Of a stretch of 64,000 bases of DNA, positions 11,191-22,600 are shown piece after piece; position 1 is the first letter of the stretch, and each line of letters starts with the position of its first letter. Location: NCBI GenBank assembly GCA_034231615.1, contig CM067318.1:38721382-38785381 (forward strand), in the 5' to 3' direction. Source of the stretch: Meghimatium bilineatum (Eukaryota; Mollusca; Gastropoda; Stylommatophora; Philomycidae). The position numbers were made by a program, and so were the translations under genes. Below the pieces are notes generated by a model. It saw only the letters and a list, made by a program, of their open reading frames with translations, had not been told where the DNA came from and ran no database searches.

Positions 11191-11499
11191 TGAAATACTG
11201 CAATGAAACTATTTACCATGATGAATGGGAACAAAATTCAATCAAAATGCAGCAAACGGGATATGAACCAAGTCTGTTCAGATGGCTCCCGCACGCTTCA
11301 CAACTTCAATCAGCACGTTTTCCGTCTTTGACAGTACATAATTACTTATCAGAGATAATATTTTAGTCGACTTACATTGCGTATATTCTGAATCTAATAT
11401 CAAGTATGTGTCATCTGAGCGGACTTGGGTCAAATCACGTTTGCTGCCCTATGAGTGTTTATTCATAAAGGTCCTGGTTTGTATACACACTGTCGTTAA

Positions 11500-11870
11500 C
11501 CACTCTATTCGTTCGCAAACAGTGTATTGAGGCCTTCAGAAAGGCGAGGCTAAAAGTGGTTACATTTATTTTCGTGCCGGTACATGTGTGTATTCGAGGC
11601 AATGAAAGAGCAGATGAACTGGTGTCATTCGCGATTGTGGCATAGGGAAAAAAGGGCAATGGATCGAGCTGACGTTTTGAACTCCTTAAGAGATATAGCA
11701 CGCGAGAGTGAGACTAGTGTGGATGCTGATTCATTTTCGATGGCCAGAGAGCAGGGTTTGAAATGCGATGTTGCTAGTAATGAACATTTTTGGAGGGAGC
11801 AGAAGAATAATGGTCAACCAGCATAGGACCGGTACTGAAGATCGGAGCAACTATGGACGTGTTCAGTTTG
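11500..11870 (+). pseudogene. LINE relic: RNase H domain
   Basis: One frame reads VPVHVCIRGNERADELVSFA, matching the end of retrotransposon RNase H (W-V-P-x-H-x-G-I-x-G-N-E-x-A-D-x-L). A shifted frame then reads MDRADVLNSLRDIARES. The minus-strand relic at 17,575-17,910 has the parallel [12 protein letters not shown] and MDRADIL, so both come from one family. The frame change makes it inactive. Confidence 0.75.
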
Positions 11871-11892
11871 CAGTAGTGATAATTCGACGACT

Positions 11893-12362
<470 letters not shown>

Positions 12363-13150
12363 CCACTCTATGATCCTGGTTTGTGTACAAACTGTTGTAT
12401 TCATTATGCAACTCAAGAATGATGTTTAACGTGTGTAATAACTGCAGAAATGAAAGTTGTCATGACATTGCTACAGTACACAGATTGACAATTTTGAACG
12501 TTAGAACACGTCCACAATTCGATCGTAGGAGTGAGATATTTTTAGACATAATTACGACATGATGAGATGATGAGACATGATGAGATCATCTAGTGAGTAA
12601 GCTAATTGCACAATTTATTTATACCAACGTTGAACACATTATTTAGCCATTCAAGTTGTCAAGTATATGTCAACGTGGGTGAGTAATGGTCATATGTAGT
12701 TACCTATATCAAACACAATTTAACAGCAACTATTTCGCCCGAATATAACCACAGTTGACTCCGATCATAGATTTAAAGAACGTACATGGAGTTAGGTAGG
12801 AGCTGCCCATACATTACGTCAACAATTTGGGAGGGAAGGGTATCTCAACAGTTGACAGTTGTTACAAGGCGGAAAGGGGACAGGGGTTGGTTGACAGAAG
12901 TTGACATCAACAAAACTGTTTATATACACCAATTAAACTGTTAAAAATTGACAATATTACTATTTTATTTTTTTAAATATGTGGAATAAAACATGTATCT
13001 TGCGTGACATTTTTTAGGGAGTGGGGGGGGGGGAAGGTGGAAGATTTTGTCCCCTGAAGTCTTGACAGTTTGTTGACAAGAGGGCAGAAGGGGTACACAA
13101 TTGGTAAAAAGTTGCTGACGTAACTTTAATACAGCATCAAACTAGGAAAT
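12363..13150. other. Unassigned stretch
   Basis: No coding potential or repeat family recognised. A G-rich run occurs at 13,019-13,036. Confidence 0.4.
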
Positions 13151-13156
13151 GCATTT

Positions 13157-13330
13157 TTGTTATATACCAGTACTATAGTACAAATACGGATGTTATATAC
13201 CGGTACTATAGTACAAATACGGATGTTATATACCGGTACTATAGTACAAATACGGATGTTATATACCGGTACTATAGTTCAAATACGGATGTTATATACC
13301 GGTACTATAGTACAAATACGGATGTTATAT
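13157..13330. repeat. 33-bp minisatellite, five copies
   Basis: The unit contains GTTATATACCGGTACTATAG and TACAAATACGGAT. Copies are nearly identical. TATACCGGTA and GTACTATAGTAC make each unit locally palindromic. Confidence 0.95.
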
Positions 13331-13490
13331 GTTTGTAACTGAGAATACTTTAATACTTGTACGGGATATTCTTTGTTGTGGTGACATCCTTGTCTCAATT
13401 AGTCCGTTCTCAGTGACCTCAGTATACAGGTTGAATATCTTGACGTGATCATACCTCTTCTTTGGGGATGTGATTGGTCAATTACGGAAA
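13315..13490. repeat. Diverged direct duplication, left copy (pairs with 13,985-14,165)
   Basis: Shares in order GATGTTATATGTTTGT, ATACTTTAAT, AGTCC, GTTCTCAGTGAC and TTGAATATCTTGACG with the segment at 13,985-14,165, at roughly 70% identity by eye. Confidence 0.7.
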
Positions 13491-13589
13491 ACCTGTTTCC
13501 TGTTTACTTGAGCTGTAAAGCTATTCAGTGCCGCTAGAATGAACCTGGTACAATATCCGTCAGCCGTAAGAATTATTTTCATTATCTTC

Positions 13590-13855
13590 TTCTTCTTCTT
13601 CTGCGTTCGTTCTCAAACTCCTGCAGATTAGCAGGATGTAGTCTGGAGAACGGAATGCGCTGTGTCATGGTTTACAGCATTGCTGTGATATCTGCGCCTT
13701 TCGTCCTGACACATCCGACTTCAGCATGGCTTTGGGTCACTGACCCTATATGGGATGGGACAGCCAACTCCATCCCATAACCTCCTTAGTCGCCTTTTAC
13801 GACATGCGTGGAAGGTAAACAGTGTTGCTATACTTTGCTCCCCTTTCAGGCCCCA
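13590..13855 (-). mobile_element. GAA-tailed dispersed repeat, near full length
   Basis: The minus strand ends in GCAGAAGAAGAAGAAGAAG-type sequence preceded by GAGTTTGAGAACGAACGC. The 5' side contains GTCGTAAAAGGCGACTAAGG and GACCCAAAGCC. Both shared blocks and the microsatellite tail are present. Confidence 0.8.
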
Positions 13856-13984
13856 GCAACACACGGGCGTTTTTCATTATCTTCATGCTTCCTACTTGAA
13901 TTCACTTGTATAAGCTATTATTTAAAGCAACATTGTCCTACCTGTCTCTATGTTATTTATGTTTATAAACAGGCCTATATGCCG

Positions 13985-14165
13985 TTATTGTACGAATACC
14001 GATGTTGTATGTTTGTGTTCCTGAGGATACTTTAATTCTTGCACGAGATGTTCGTTGTAATAGTCCTTGTTTGGATTCATTCGTTCTCAGTGACTTGAAC
14101 ACACATGTTGAATGTCTTGACGAGATCACATCTCGATTTGGGGTTACGTGGGACAACATGGCTAC
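13985..14165. repeat. Diverged direct duplication, right copy (pairs with 13,315-13,490)
   Basis: Parallel to the left copy through GATGTTGTATGTTTGT, ATACTTTAATTCTTG, GTTCTCAGTGAC and TTGAATGTCTTGACG. A GAA-tailed repeat lies between the two copies. Confidence 0.7.
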
Positions 14166-14194
14166 GTCTGCCTTTTTTACTTGAATTTATTTTC

Positions 14195-14600
14195 ATGCTT
14201 TTTTACTTGAATTTATTTGATTGTCTCCACCCATCTGGTTTTTCTGATGTCCTGTAGCCAGATATTTTGTAGTTGTATGCACGAAGGGCTAGACCTACCA
14301 ACCGGCCGGCTGGTTTCATTGGCTCCATTCTCACGATGTGACCAAACCACCTAGTTTGCTGTCTCTTGATGTAGTCGTGACTTAAAATGGTCTTTATTTC
14401 TTACCTGCTATCTTCTTTCCGATGTCGGTCTCTTCTGTTAACATTTAGGCCTATAACTTTCCTCAAACATCTCATTTCACACACTGCCGTATTGGCTTAT
14501 TTTTTTGTCGAGGGACGTGTTTGACATAATAAACGCAGAATTTGGATAAAAGTACTGTTTATTATTTTTTAAGCCATTCCAATTGATGGGAGTTTGAATA
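14195..14600 (-). pseudogene. LINE relic: 3' end of reverse transcriptase
   Basis: Minus-strand sequence collinear with 52,620-53,080. It covers the FGHIVRMEPM-like and YNYKISGY-like tail and the region upstream of it, with stops and frameshifts. It abuts, head to head, a plus-strand LINE relic of a different family. Confidence 0.75.
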
Positions 14601-14639
14601 ATGGCGGCAGCTGGTAAGTCTTATAAAGCTGGTTTATCT

Positions 14640-15300
14640 TGCTATCAGCGTCATCACTCTACATTAAAGAAACCCCAAGGAATGATTACTTTAAATGGAC
14701 AACAACTTGAAAAAGTACACACATTCTCCAAATTAGGAAGCAAATTAACACTGGACGGTGATGTCATGTCAGAAATTACAACTCGCATTGCCCTAGCATC
14801 AAGTGCATTTAACAGACTGTCTAATATCTGGAAGTCAAGGTCAATCAGCACACGCACGAAAATGCGCTTCTTTAATTCCTGCGTTATTCCGGTGCTATCA
14901 TATGGATGTGAGAGCTGGAAAAGCTCTTTATCTTCAGAAAAGAAATTACTGAGTTTCGAGAACAAATGTCTTCGTAGGATAACTAACACCCATTGGAATC
15001 ATTCAAATCTAATGATAAAATCAGAGAAGAGACACATCAAAATTTCATCACAGATGTTATCAGAAAACGCCGTTGGTCCCACATCTGGCATGTCCTACGC
15101 GCAGACACCAACAGAGTACACCACCAATCTCTTGAATGGATACATACAGGCAAAAGAGCAAGGGGTAGACCAAGAGAAACACTCAGAAGAACAATACTTA
15201 GAGAAAGTAAAACAACCAATATTCATACTATTCAAGAACTGCACAGAATAGTTTTGGACAGACAGAATTGGAGAGCAATTTCAGCGCAAAAGGAAAATGA
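14640..15300 (+). pseudogene. LINE relic: reverse transcriptase C-terminal half
   Basis: The frame from 14,601 reads MITLNGQQLEKVHTFSKLGS, then RIALASSAFNRLSNIWKSRS, then FNSCVIPVLSYGCESWKSS and FENKCLRRI. These are hallmarks of the region after the polymerase catalytic core in many LINE ORF2 proteins (FKYLGS, R+..A..A+.+L..+W, LYG.E.W, +.LR+I). It then changes frame and ends RGRPRETLRRTILRE, the Arg-rich tail. The frame change near 14,995 makes it defective. The 5' half (endonuclease and palm) is missing. Confidence 0.85.
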
Positions 15301-15304
15301 ATGA

Positions 15305-16030
15305 ATGATAACACTGCTTCTATGTTTATTCAAGGAAAGACTACTCTTGTTACTAGATATTTCAAAAGTATAGCTTCATTGACAACCGAACAAGGGTATT
15401 AAGATTAGGTAACCATTCATTGACCCCTTTTATTTGTGAAATATATATATTATATTTCTGTAAATAGTTGATGAGTTTAATTGGAGAATTCATGTCTTTA
15501 GTTGTGTACACAATGACAATTGTTTCACTCCTTTTTATTTAACGTTAACACTATTTAACAAGAGTATTCTATTAGTAACCTATTTACGATAACAATCTCA
15601 AGTAGTGAGTGTTATAACTTATGGGTTCAGGATACCTGTAATCATGGTTAGTGGGAAGAGGGGGGGAAATCAGGAATGGTATAATGACAAAGAAGAAAGT
15701 CATATCTGTTAGTTCAAGGATTGCGCGTCTAAGAAGACACACATCATCATTAGATGGTACAAATAGTGTATCCTACGTAAAACGCAAGGTGGATCAGCTT
15801 GACAATGAACTCACGCACTAGCAGACTACTATGGGTAGGCAAAAATACAAATATCAGTATACAAGACAGTTTAACGTTTCAAGCTTAAGGTATTCTTCAA
15901 GAAAATACAAGACAAACTAAATAAACAGTAAAAAATAATGTTGCTATTACAAAAGCATTAGATGGCAGATATTGAACAACAGAAACATTAAAGATGGCAC
16001 TAGCTGGTCTGTGATTTCTTGTAGGTTCTA
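15305..16030. other. Unassigned stretch upstream of BBS2
   Basis: No coding exon seen. A minus-strand TTGAAGAATACC plus GAAACGTT motif at 15,871-15,903 resembles the motif near 1,845. The BBS2 promoter and first non-coding exon may lie here or farther upstream, but I cannot place them. Confidence 0.35.
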
Positions 16031-16036
16031 CATATA

Positions 16037-16334
16037 TTGAGGAGCTTGGTAACCTAGTTGATAGTGAGCTTGATTACTATCATCAGGTTACAGAGTGCCA
16101 GGTTCGAAACCACGTCCTGACAAAATAAAAATCCGGGTTGTGATTTCTCACTTGACATGACCACTCCTTTACTCAACTCAGCTGTAAATAAGTACCTGAC
16201 GCATAAGTTAGTGGAGGTAAAAACAGCAAGGAAGGGAACTGGCCACCCCACCTAATAGTTGCTGCAGTTTAGTACACGAAGAGTTTTCTTCATCCCCCTG
16301 GCAGATGCCATGGGACCCACCTTTACCATTTTAC
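16037..16334 (+). mobile_element. tRNA-derived SINE, family B, copy 1, with target duplication
   Basis: Flanked by the 9-bp direct repeat CTACATATA (16,028-16,036 and 16,335-16,343). The head starts TTGAGGAGC and contains a B box, GCCAGGTTCGAAACC. The body includes AACTCAGCTGTAAATAAGTA and ACTGGCCACCCCACC. Family B copy 2 lies in BBS2 intron 18 at 57,842-58,123. Confidence 0.88.
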
Positions 16335-16566
16335 CTACATATACTACCCTGTGTTATAGAAGACTGACAGATTGGTCTTTTGAGTCACTTCCATCATCAC
16401 CATGGATCATTGATTGGGCCCCTATTGTATATTAATTATAGCATAACAATAATACTATCATCTGGAAAGAGGAAAAGATTTCACATAGATCATATTCTAG
16501 AAGTATATGTTACTATCTGATTTTTTCTATTTAATAATAGGGTTGCGGTGTATTGTTACTGCTGCA

Positions 16567-16683
16567 ATGTTGATACCAGTATTTAATCTGAAGCTTAACC
16601 ACAAAGTGATACCACGTACAGTGACGGTCGGTTGTTATGATGGGAAACACCCTTGTCTTACCTGTGCTACATCTGCTGATAAG
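16567..16683 (+). CDS. BBS2: BBS2 coding exon 1 (start codon)
   Basis: Residues 1-39. The ATG at 16,567 starts [10 protein letters not shown], matching the family N-terminus (MLLPVFTLKL in vertebrates). The frame is open upstream to 16,507, but no family similarity extends there. An AG at 16,539-16,540 after a T-rich tract suggests this exon begins at 16,541 with a little 5' UTR spliced from an upstream non-coding exon. Donor GTATGG; phase 0. Confidence 0.95.
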
Positions 16684-19600
16684 GTATGGGGGAAGTTTTT
16701 ACAATTTTGTTTACCTGTTTCAATGTCAATGAGAAAAGTCAAGTATCAATGTTGATAGACTGAAGTATGTTTGTTGAAGGGGTGGAAGGGGGGAAAGAAT
16801 AGTAACACTGAGACTTGACATTTATGCAATTAGCTCTGCAAGCAGTTAAAACAGCGAGAGCTAAATTAACTGCTTCTGATGGTAAGCCACACACAGTTTT
16901 TATAGTTATTTCTAACTATATTAAAGCAGGATAGGAAAACCCTTAAAGAGTTCAAAGAGGAGGTTTTGGGGTTGGTGGTTGATATTTCCATTTAATTATA
17001 GGATCAAAGTGAACTATAACCCCTTAGCTACGGAGATATTCTTAAGGATACAATGAAAAGCCACCGCTATTTTGCAGAGATTCTCCTCTTCTTCACATTC
17101 AACAGAAAAAATTCACCTGGATGGATGCTTATAACATAGCTTCCAGATGAATTGTTTAGATGGGAAACTAAGAAAAAGATCTCAGCAAAATGACAGCTAC
17201 CCCTCATCGATTTTTAAGTTACCTCCACAGCTAAGGGATGGATAAGCAACATTAAGCATGCTGGATGTGTCAGGCTGAATGGCATAGGTATCACAGAAAT
17301 GTTGTAAATGATGACACAACACATTCCATTCTTTGGACTACATTCTGCAAATATGTGTGAGTTTGAGAATGTACAATGAAGAAAAAGGGAAATAGAAAAC
17401 CAACTCTGATGGACAAGCTCTACTGCCCTGTCTTGCGGATGATAACACTAGTATTAGGTATTAGGTCTGTTGATTATCCTATTCGCACACTGGACACATC
17501 CATAGGTGCTCAAATCTCCGCTTCAGTAAATCTCTCAGGGTATAATGGCTGGTGGTTTCGGTTCTATGTTGGTTCACTGCTCTTTTTGAAATATTTGTCA
17601 GTGGTTCTCAACTGGCCACGCCCATCCTTACTCCCATAGAATACATGCATTCTCAATATTGACTCATACTCATTCTTCTCAAAATCCTCTGATCGTGAGG
17701 ACTCATGATGTGCAATGAGTATATCTGCTCGGTCCATAGGCTGACAATCTGTTTTGGGGGCGAGGCTAGCTAATTGGTCGGCCCGTTCGTTTTCCTCCAC
17801 GCACACAGATAAGCGTGAGTTTGTGACACCAGCCATAAACCAGTACATGAGATGACACCAGAGATGAGACCAGTACAGTTCATTGATGAAATCCATATCA
17901 GAATCTGACTTCACAGTGCAGTTCACAATACAAGAAGGAAAAGAAGTGGGTAAAGAAAAAGATGGATTGACCATATAAAGGAAGATCTACAAGAACTGGT
18001 AATGAGAAATTGAAGAACAGAAACAAGGAACAGAGATGGATGGAGAGGAATTATGTCTGTGACAATAAGTCTTGCCTGCAACATGAGAAGATGAAAAGAA
18101 CATCTGAGTAGGTGCCATCTTAGTAGACCAGGTTTAAATCCTTTTTCCTGCGTTATGATATTTCTTGAATAACAAATCCTCAGTGCTTCTATATTATTAT
18201 ATTATTTGTTCACTAGAGTGGTCTATTTACACTTGACCTGAACTGTCTGCTATCCAAGTTTACAGCTGCAATCCTAGTATCTGCACTGGTAGGCAATCCC
18301 CACCACCCACTGACTAGATGTGGATGGTGTGAGTATGACAGTCTGATTTCATTCTTGTATCCACATTATGGCTCACCAGTAGGCAACCCCACTAATCACT
18401 GAATAGTTCTGGACGATGTGTGTATGACAGTTAGATTTCCCCATGGCTAATGATGATAAAGGTCTACAAGCAGACTCACAACAAAATTCATACATCATGT
18501 TTTTTATTATATCCTTTAATTTTGTCCTCGTTGGGCAGGCAACACAAAGTATATGCACATTGACCAATGGAAAAAAACAAAATCTCGAATGGAGGCTTGT
18601 TTTGAGTCTTCTCTTAGGTCTTAGCTGTCAATAGCCATGAGTTTAATTGAGTAATATCTTCCATATTTATATATTTCCCTTAGTTGAAGTTGGCAGCATA
18701 ATTAATTCAGGATGTAGCTATTAACCCAGAATTTTTTTATTGTGATGATTTTCTGGGTAATATTTATATTCAGGTGGTTGTCATTGCTTTCTGAATGGTC
18801 TAGAGACATAACTGTGCTGTGGAAATTGAACCTGGCATCTTTCTGCCATTGAGCCAGAGACATTTAGTAAAGGGAAGTATTATATGGAGTTTTGAGTAAA
18901 ATTTATCTTTGTTTCTGGGGCTCAAAAGCAGAGCACAGAAGTACAACACGGTGACCTGTCAACATAGTGACCTGTCATGCATGTCATAAGTGGTCACTAA
19001 GGATGTTTAGGGGTGGAATTCATTGCTCCATCGCATAGGTCACAGTGAGTCAAAAGTCTTGCTGTAGTTGGATGTGTCTGTTTCAAAGGCAAGTCACAGA
19101 ATCACAGTCAAACTGTAAACCATGATCTATCCATAATCTATAAATCCGTAATCCGTCAGGGTTGTAAGGGTACCACATTGGATACATCAATGCAGCACAA
19201 CAGAAGACTAGTGAGGATAAATCTTGTCTTTTCCAGTCCTTCATGTTGTATGTACATGCTTTTCTTTGTCCTCCTCTGCATCTTTCACCTTCATTAGTTC
19301 TTCATTTGATCTCCTTAATCTGGATGTCTATCAGTTCCTAGTCTGTTCAGCTCCATATCTCTTCATTTCTTATCTTGTACTGCCACCAATTGTTTATTCT
19401 TCTCCTTAAGCAATGGGAGTAAAGAATAGGGTCACTGTTTTTTTCAAGACTGTAAACCATGATCTATCCATAATCTATAAATCCGTAATCCGTCAGGGTT
19501 GTAAGGGTACCACATTGGATACATCAATGCAGCACAACAGAAGACTAGAATATGAAATAATTGAGAAAATTTCAAAACTATAAAGATATGTGTATTGATT

Positions 19601-22600
19601 ATTTATTTCATGTTTATAAGTTGCCATGACAACGATGCATATTTTGCCCAGGTCCTGGTGCATAATCCACATGTTCAGCCACAAGACAGCATTGCAGGAT
19701 TAGGCTCGAACATCAGTCTTTTGAATATAAACCAACAGATAACATCCCTGGTAGCAGGTGGCCTTGATTCTGATGTTGAAGGTGATCTCCTGGTGGTTGG
19801 AACACAGACTAATGTTCTTGCTTATGACATAGCCAACAATCGGGACATTTTCTATAAAGATGTGAGTTGTTTTTATTAGCAGCAACACACAGCTGGTCTA
19901 AATATTTAAAGCTATAGACAAGTGGGGACATTGTTGATTGTGTTCTTTCTGTAGGGAGATTGTTGAGTTTGATTCATGTAGTGAGATTGTTGAGTTTTAT
20001 TTCTGTTGGGAGATTGTAAAGTTTGATTTTTGTTGGGAGATTGTAGAGTTTGATTTCTGTTGGGAGATTCTTTAGTTTTATTTCTGAAAGGTGATTGTAG
20101 AGTTTAATATATGTACAGAAATTGAAGAGGTTGATTTCTGTAAGTAGATTGTTTAATTTCTATTGGATGATTGTTTGATTTCTATACAGAGAATTGTTGT
20201 GTGTGATTTCTGTATGGAGATTGTTGAGTTTGATTCATGTAGGGATTTTGTTTGTTTGTTTTCTGTAGGAAGATTGTTTAATTTGATTTCTGTAAAGAGA
20301 AACATCTGACCAACTTCATGTGTGAATTTATGACAAACTTTATATGTTATTCTATAACCAACTTCATTTCTGAATCTTTGTCAACTTCATATTTGAATTT
20401 GTGACCAACTTTACGTTTTAATCTTTGATACACATTGTTATGTCAATTTACCATATTATTCCTAGTGTCCTGATGGAGCCAATGCCATAACTATAGGCAA
20501 GTTGGGAAATGTAGAGAAACCACTGGCAATTGTTGGAGGAAACTGCTCCATCCAGGGATACAACAAAAATGGAGATGATAATTTTTGGACAGTGAGTGAA
20601 ATGAATTTAAATGCAAAAATTGTCTTATTTCTGGAGTTTATTTTTGTAATGTTCATTTTCAAACTTTTGCTGGGTCTACTTGTAGCAGGACAATAATCTC
20701 CTTCTAGCAGGACAATGATCTCCTTCTAGCAGGACAATGATCTCCTTGTAGCAGGACAATAATATCCTTCTAGCAGGACAATAATCTCCTTCTAGCAGGA
20801 CAATGATCTCCTTCTAGCAGGACAATAATCTCCTTCTAGCAGGACAATGATCTCCTTCTAGCAGGACAATAATCTCCTTCTAGCAGGACAATGATCTCTT
20901 TCTAGCAGGACAATAATCTCCTTCTAGCAGGACAATGATCTCCTTCTAGCAGGACAATAATCTCCTTCTAGCAGGACAATGATCTCCTTCTAGCAGGACA
21001 ATGATCTCCTTCTAGCAGGACAATAATCTCCTTCTAGCAGGACAATAATATCCTTCTAGCAGGACAATAATCTCCTTGTAGCAGGACAATAATCCTACTA
21101 GATTTCTTGCAGGATGTAGTGTAGATGTGAATTGTGTGATTGTTTTATTTACACAAATACTCTAATCTTATCTTTACATTCTGGTGTCCATGTGAAGGCA
21201 AAATGTGAAGGGAACATCTGGCTCTGGATATCCTTCATTGCTTGAACATCTGGCTCTGGATATCCTTGATTGCTCAAACATCTGGCTCTGGACATCCTTG
21301 ATTGCTCAAACATCTGGCTCTGGACATCCTTGATTGCTCGAACACTGGTTGTACTATTTGGAATATTAAATGGTAGAACAAGATGTAATAATTAATAAAG
21401 TAGGAAGTTGTATCAGATATTTTTTTCATTTTAAGAACAAGAACTCCATGCAAAGTACACCGAAATCAATTCTAATTCTTTCTCACAAGCTAGTAATTAT
21501 GATTTTCATAAATTGAGATATCAATTTTCTCCATCTGCTGTAGTAGTGAAACTCTTTTTCTATGTTCAGAATTGTGTTTGGTTTGGATATGTAATGAGAC
21601 CTGTCTTACTTTATACAACTGTTTTGCAAGGAATAGTCAAGGATGGATGGAGAAGAGGTGGGAACAAGAAAACTCTGGATTGATAACATCAAAGGAATGG
21701 TCTGGGCACGATTTTTCTATGCTCCTCCAATTGACTGAGGACAGAGTTTTGGAGGGTTTTAAATTGAACAAGAAAAGATTTTTCCTCACTCGTCTGCATC
21801 ATTGAAGATAGAAATCGCTGCAGGACTCTGTGGGAGACATCAAATGTGGTACTACTATGATGGGTTACGGGATTATAAATAGATAGATAGATTCCTGTTT
21901 CACATGGGAATATATTTGTATTGTCCACCCTGATCCAGTATAAATTCATGTTTGAATCTATCTTCTTGTTTGAATTTATCTTCATGTTTGAATCTGTTTT
22001 CATGTTTGAATTTAACTTCATGTTTGACTTCTTGTTTGAATCTATCTTCATGTTTGAATCTGTTTTCATGTTTGAATTTAACTTCATGTTTGAATCTATC
22101 TTCATGTTTGAATCTATCTTCATGTTTGAATCTATCTTCATGTTTGAATCTATTTTCTTGTTTGAATTTAACTTCATGTTTGAATCTATCTTTGTTTTAG
22201 AATCTATCTTAATGTTTGAATCTACTTCATGGTTGAATCTATCTTCATGTTTGAATCTATCTTCGTTTATGAAGCTGTCTTGATGTTTGAATCTATCTTC
22301 ATTTATGAATCTATCTTCATGTTTGAATCTATCTTTGTTTATGAATCTATCTTCATGTTTGAATCTATCTTCATGTTTGAATCTATCTTCATGTTTGAAT
22401 CTATCTTCATGTTTGAATCTATCTTCATGTTTGAATCTAACTTCATGTTTGACTCTATCTTCGTTTTTTAATCTATTTACAAGAGAGGCCCAGCAGGAGT
22501 TTGAGAATGAATGCTGGAGAAGAAGATGATGATACCTAGACCCAGTATACAAATGAGAATAGCTGTATGAATCAATCTGCTAACCTGCAAGCCTGTAGTC

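Noticed and set aside
16507..16566. Upstream extension of BBS2 (M-L-L-S-D-F-F...)
   Set aside because: The family N-terminus starts at the ATG at 16,567, and an acceptor-like AG at 16,539-16,540 suggests the upstream part is intron.
21689..22552. 287-residue minus-strand frame with Lys-His-Glu-Asp-Arg-Phe repeats
   Set aside because: It covers the 18-bp minisatellite in BBS2 intron 3. The repeat period keeps the frame open, and no splice sites or domain support it.
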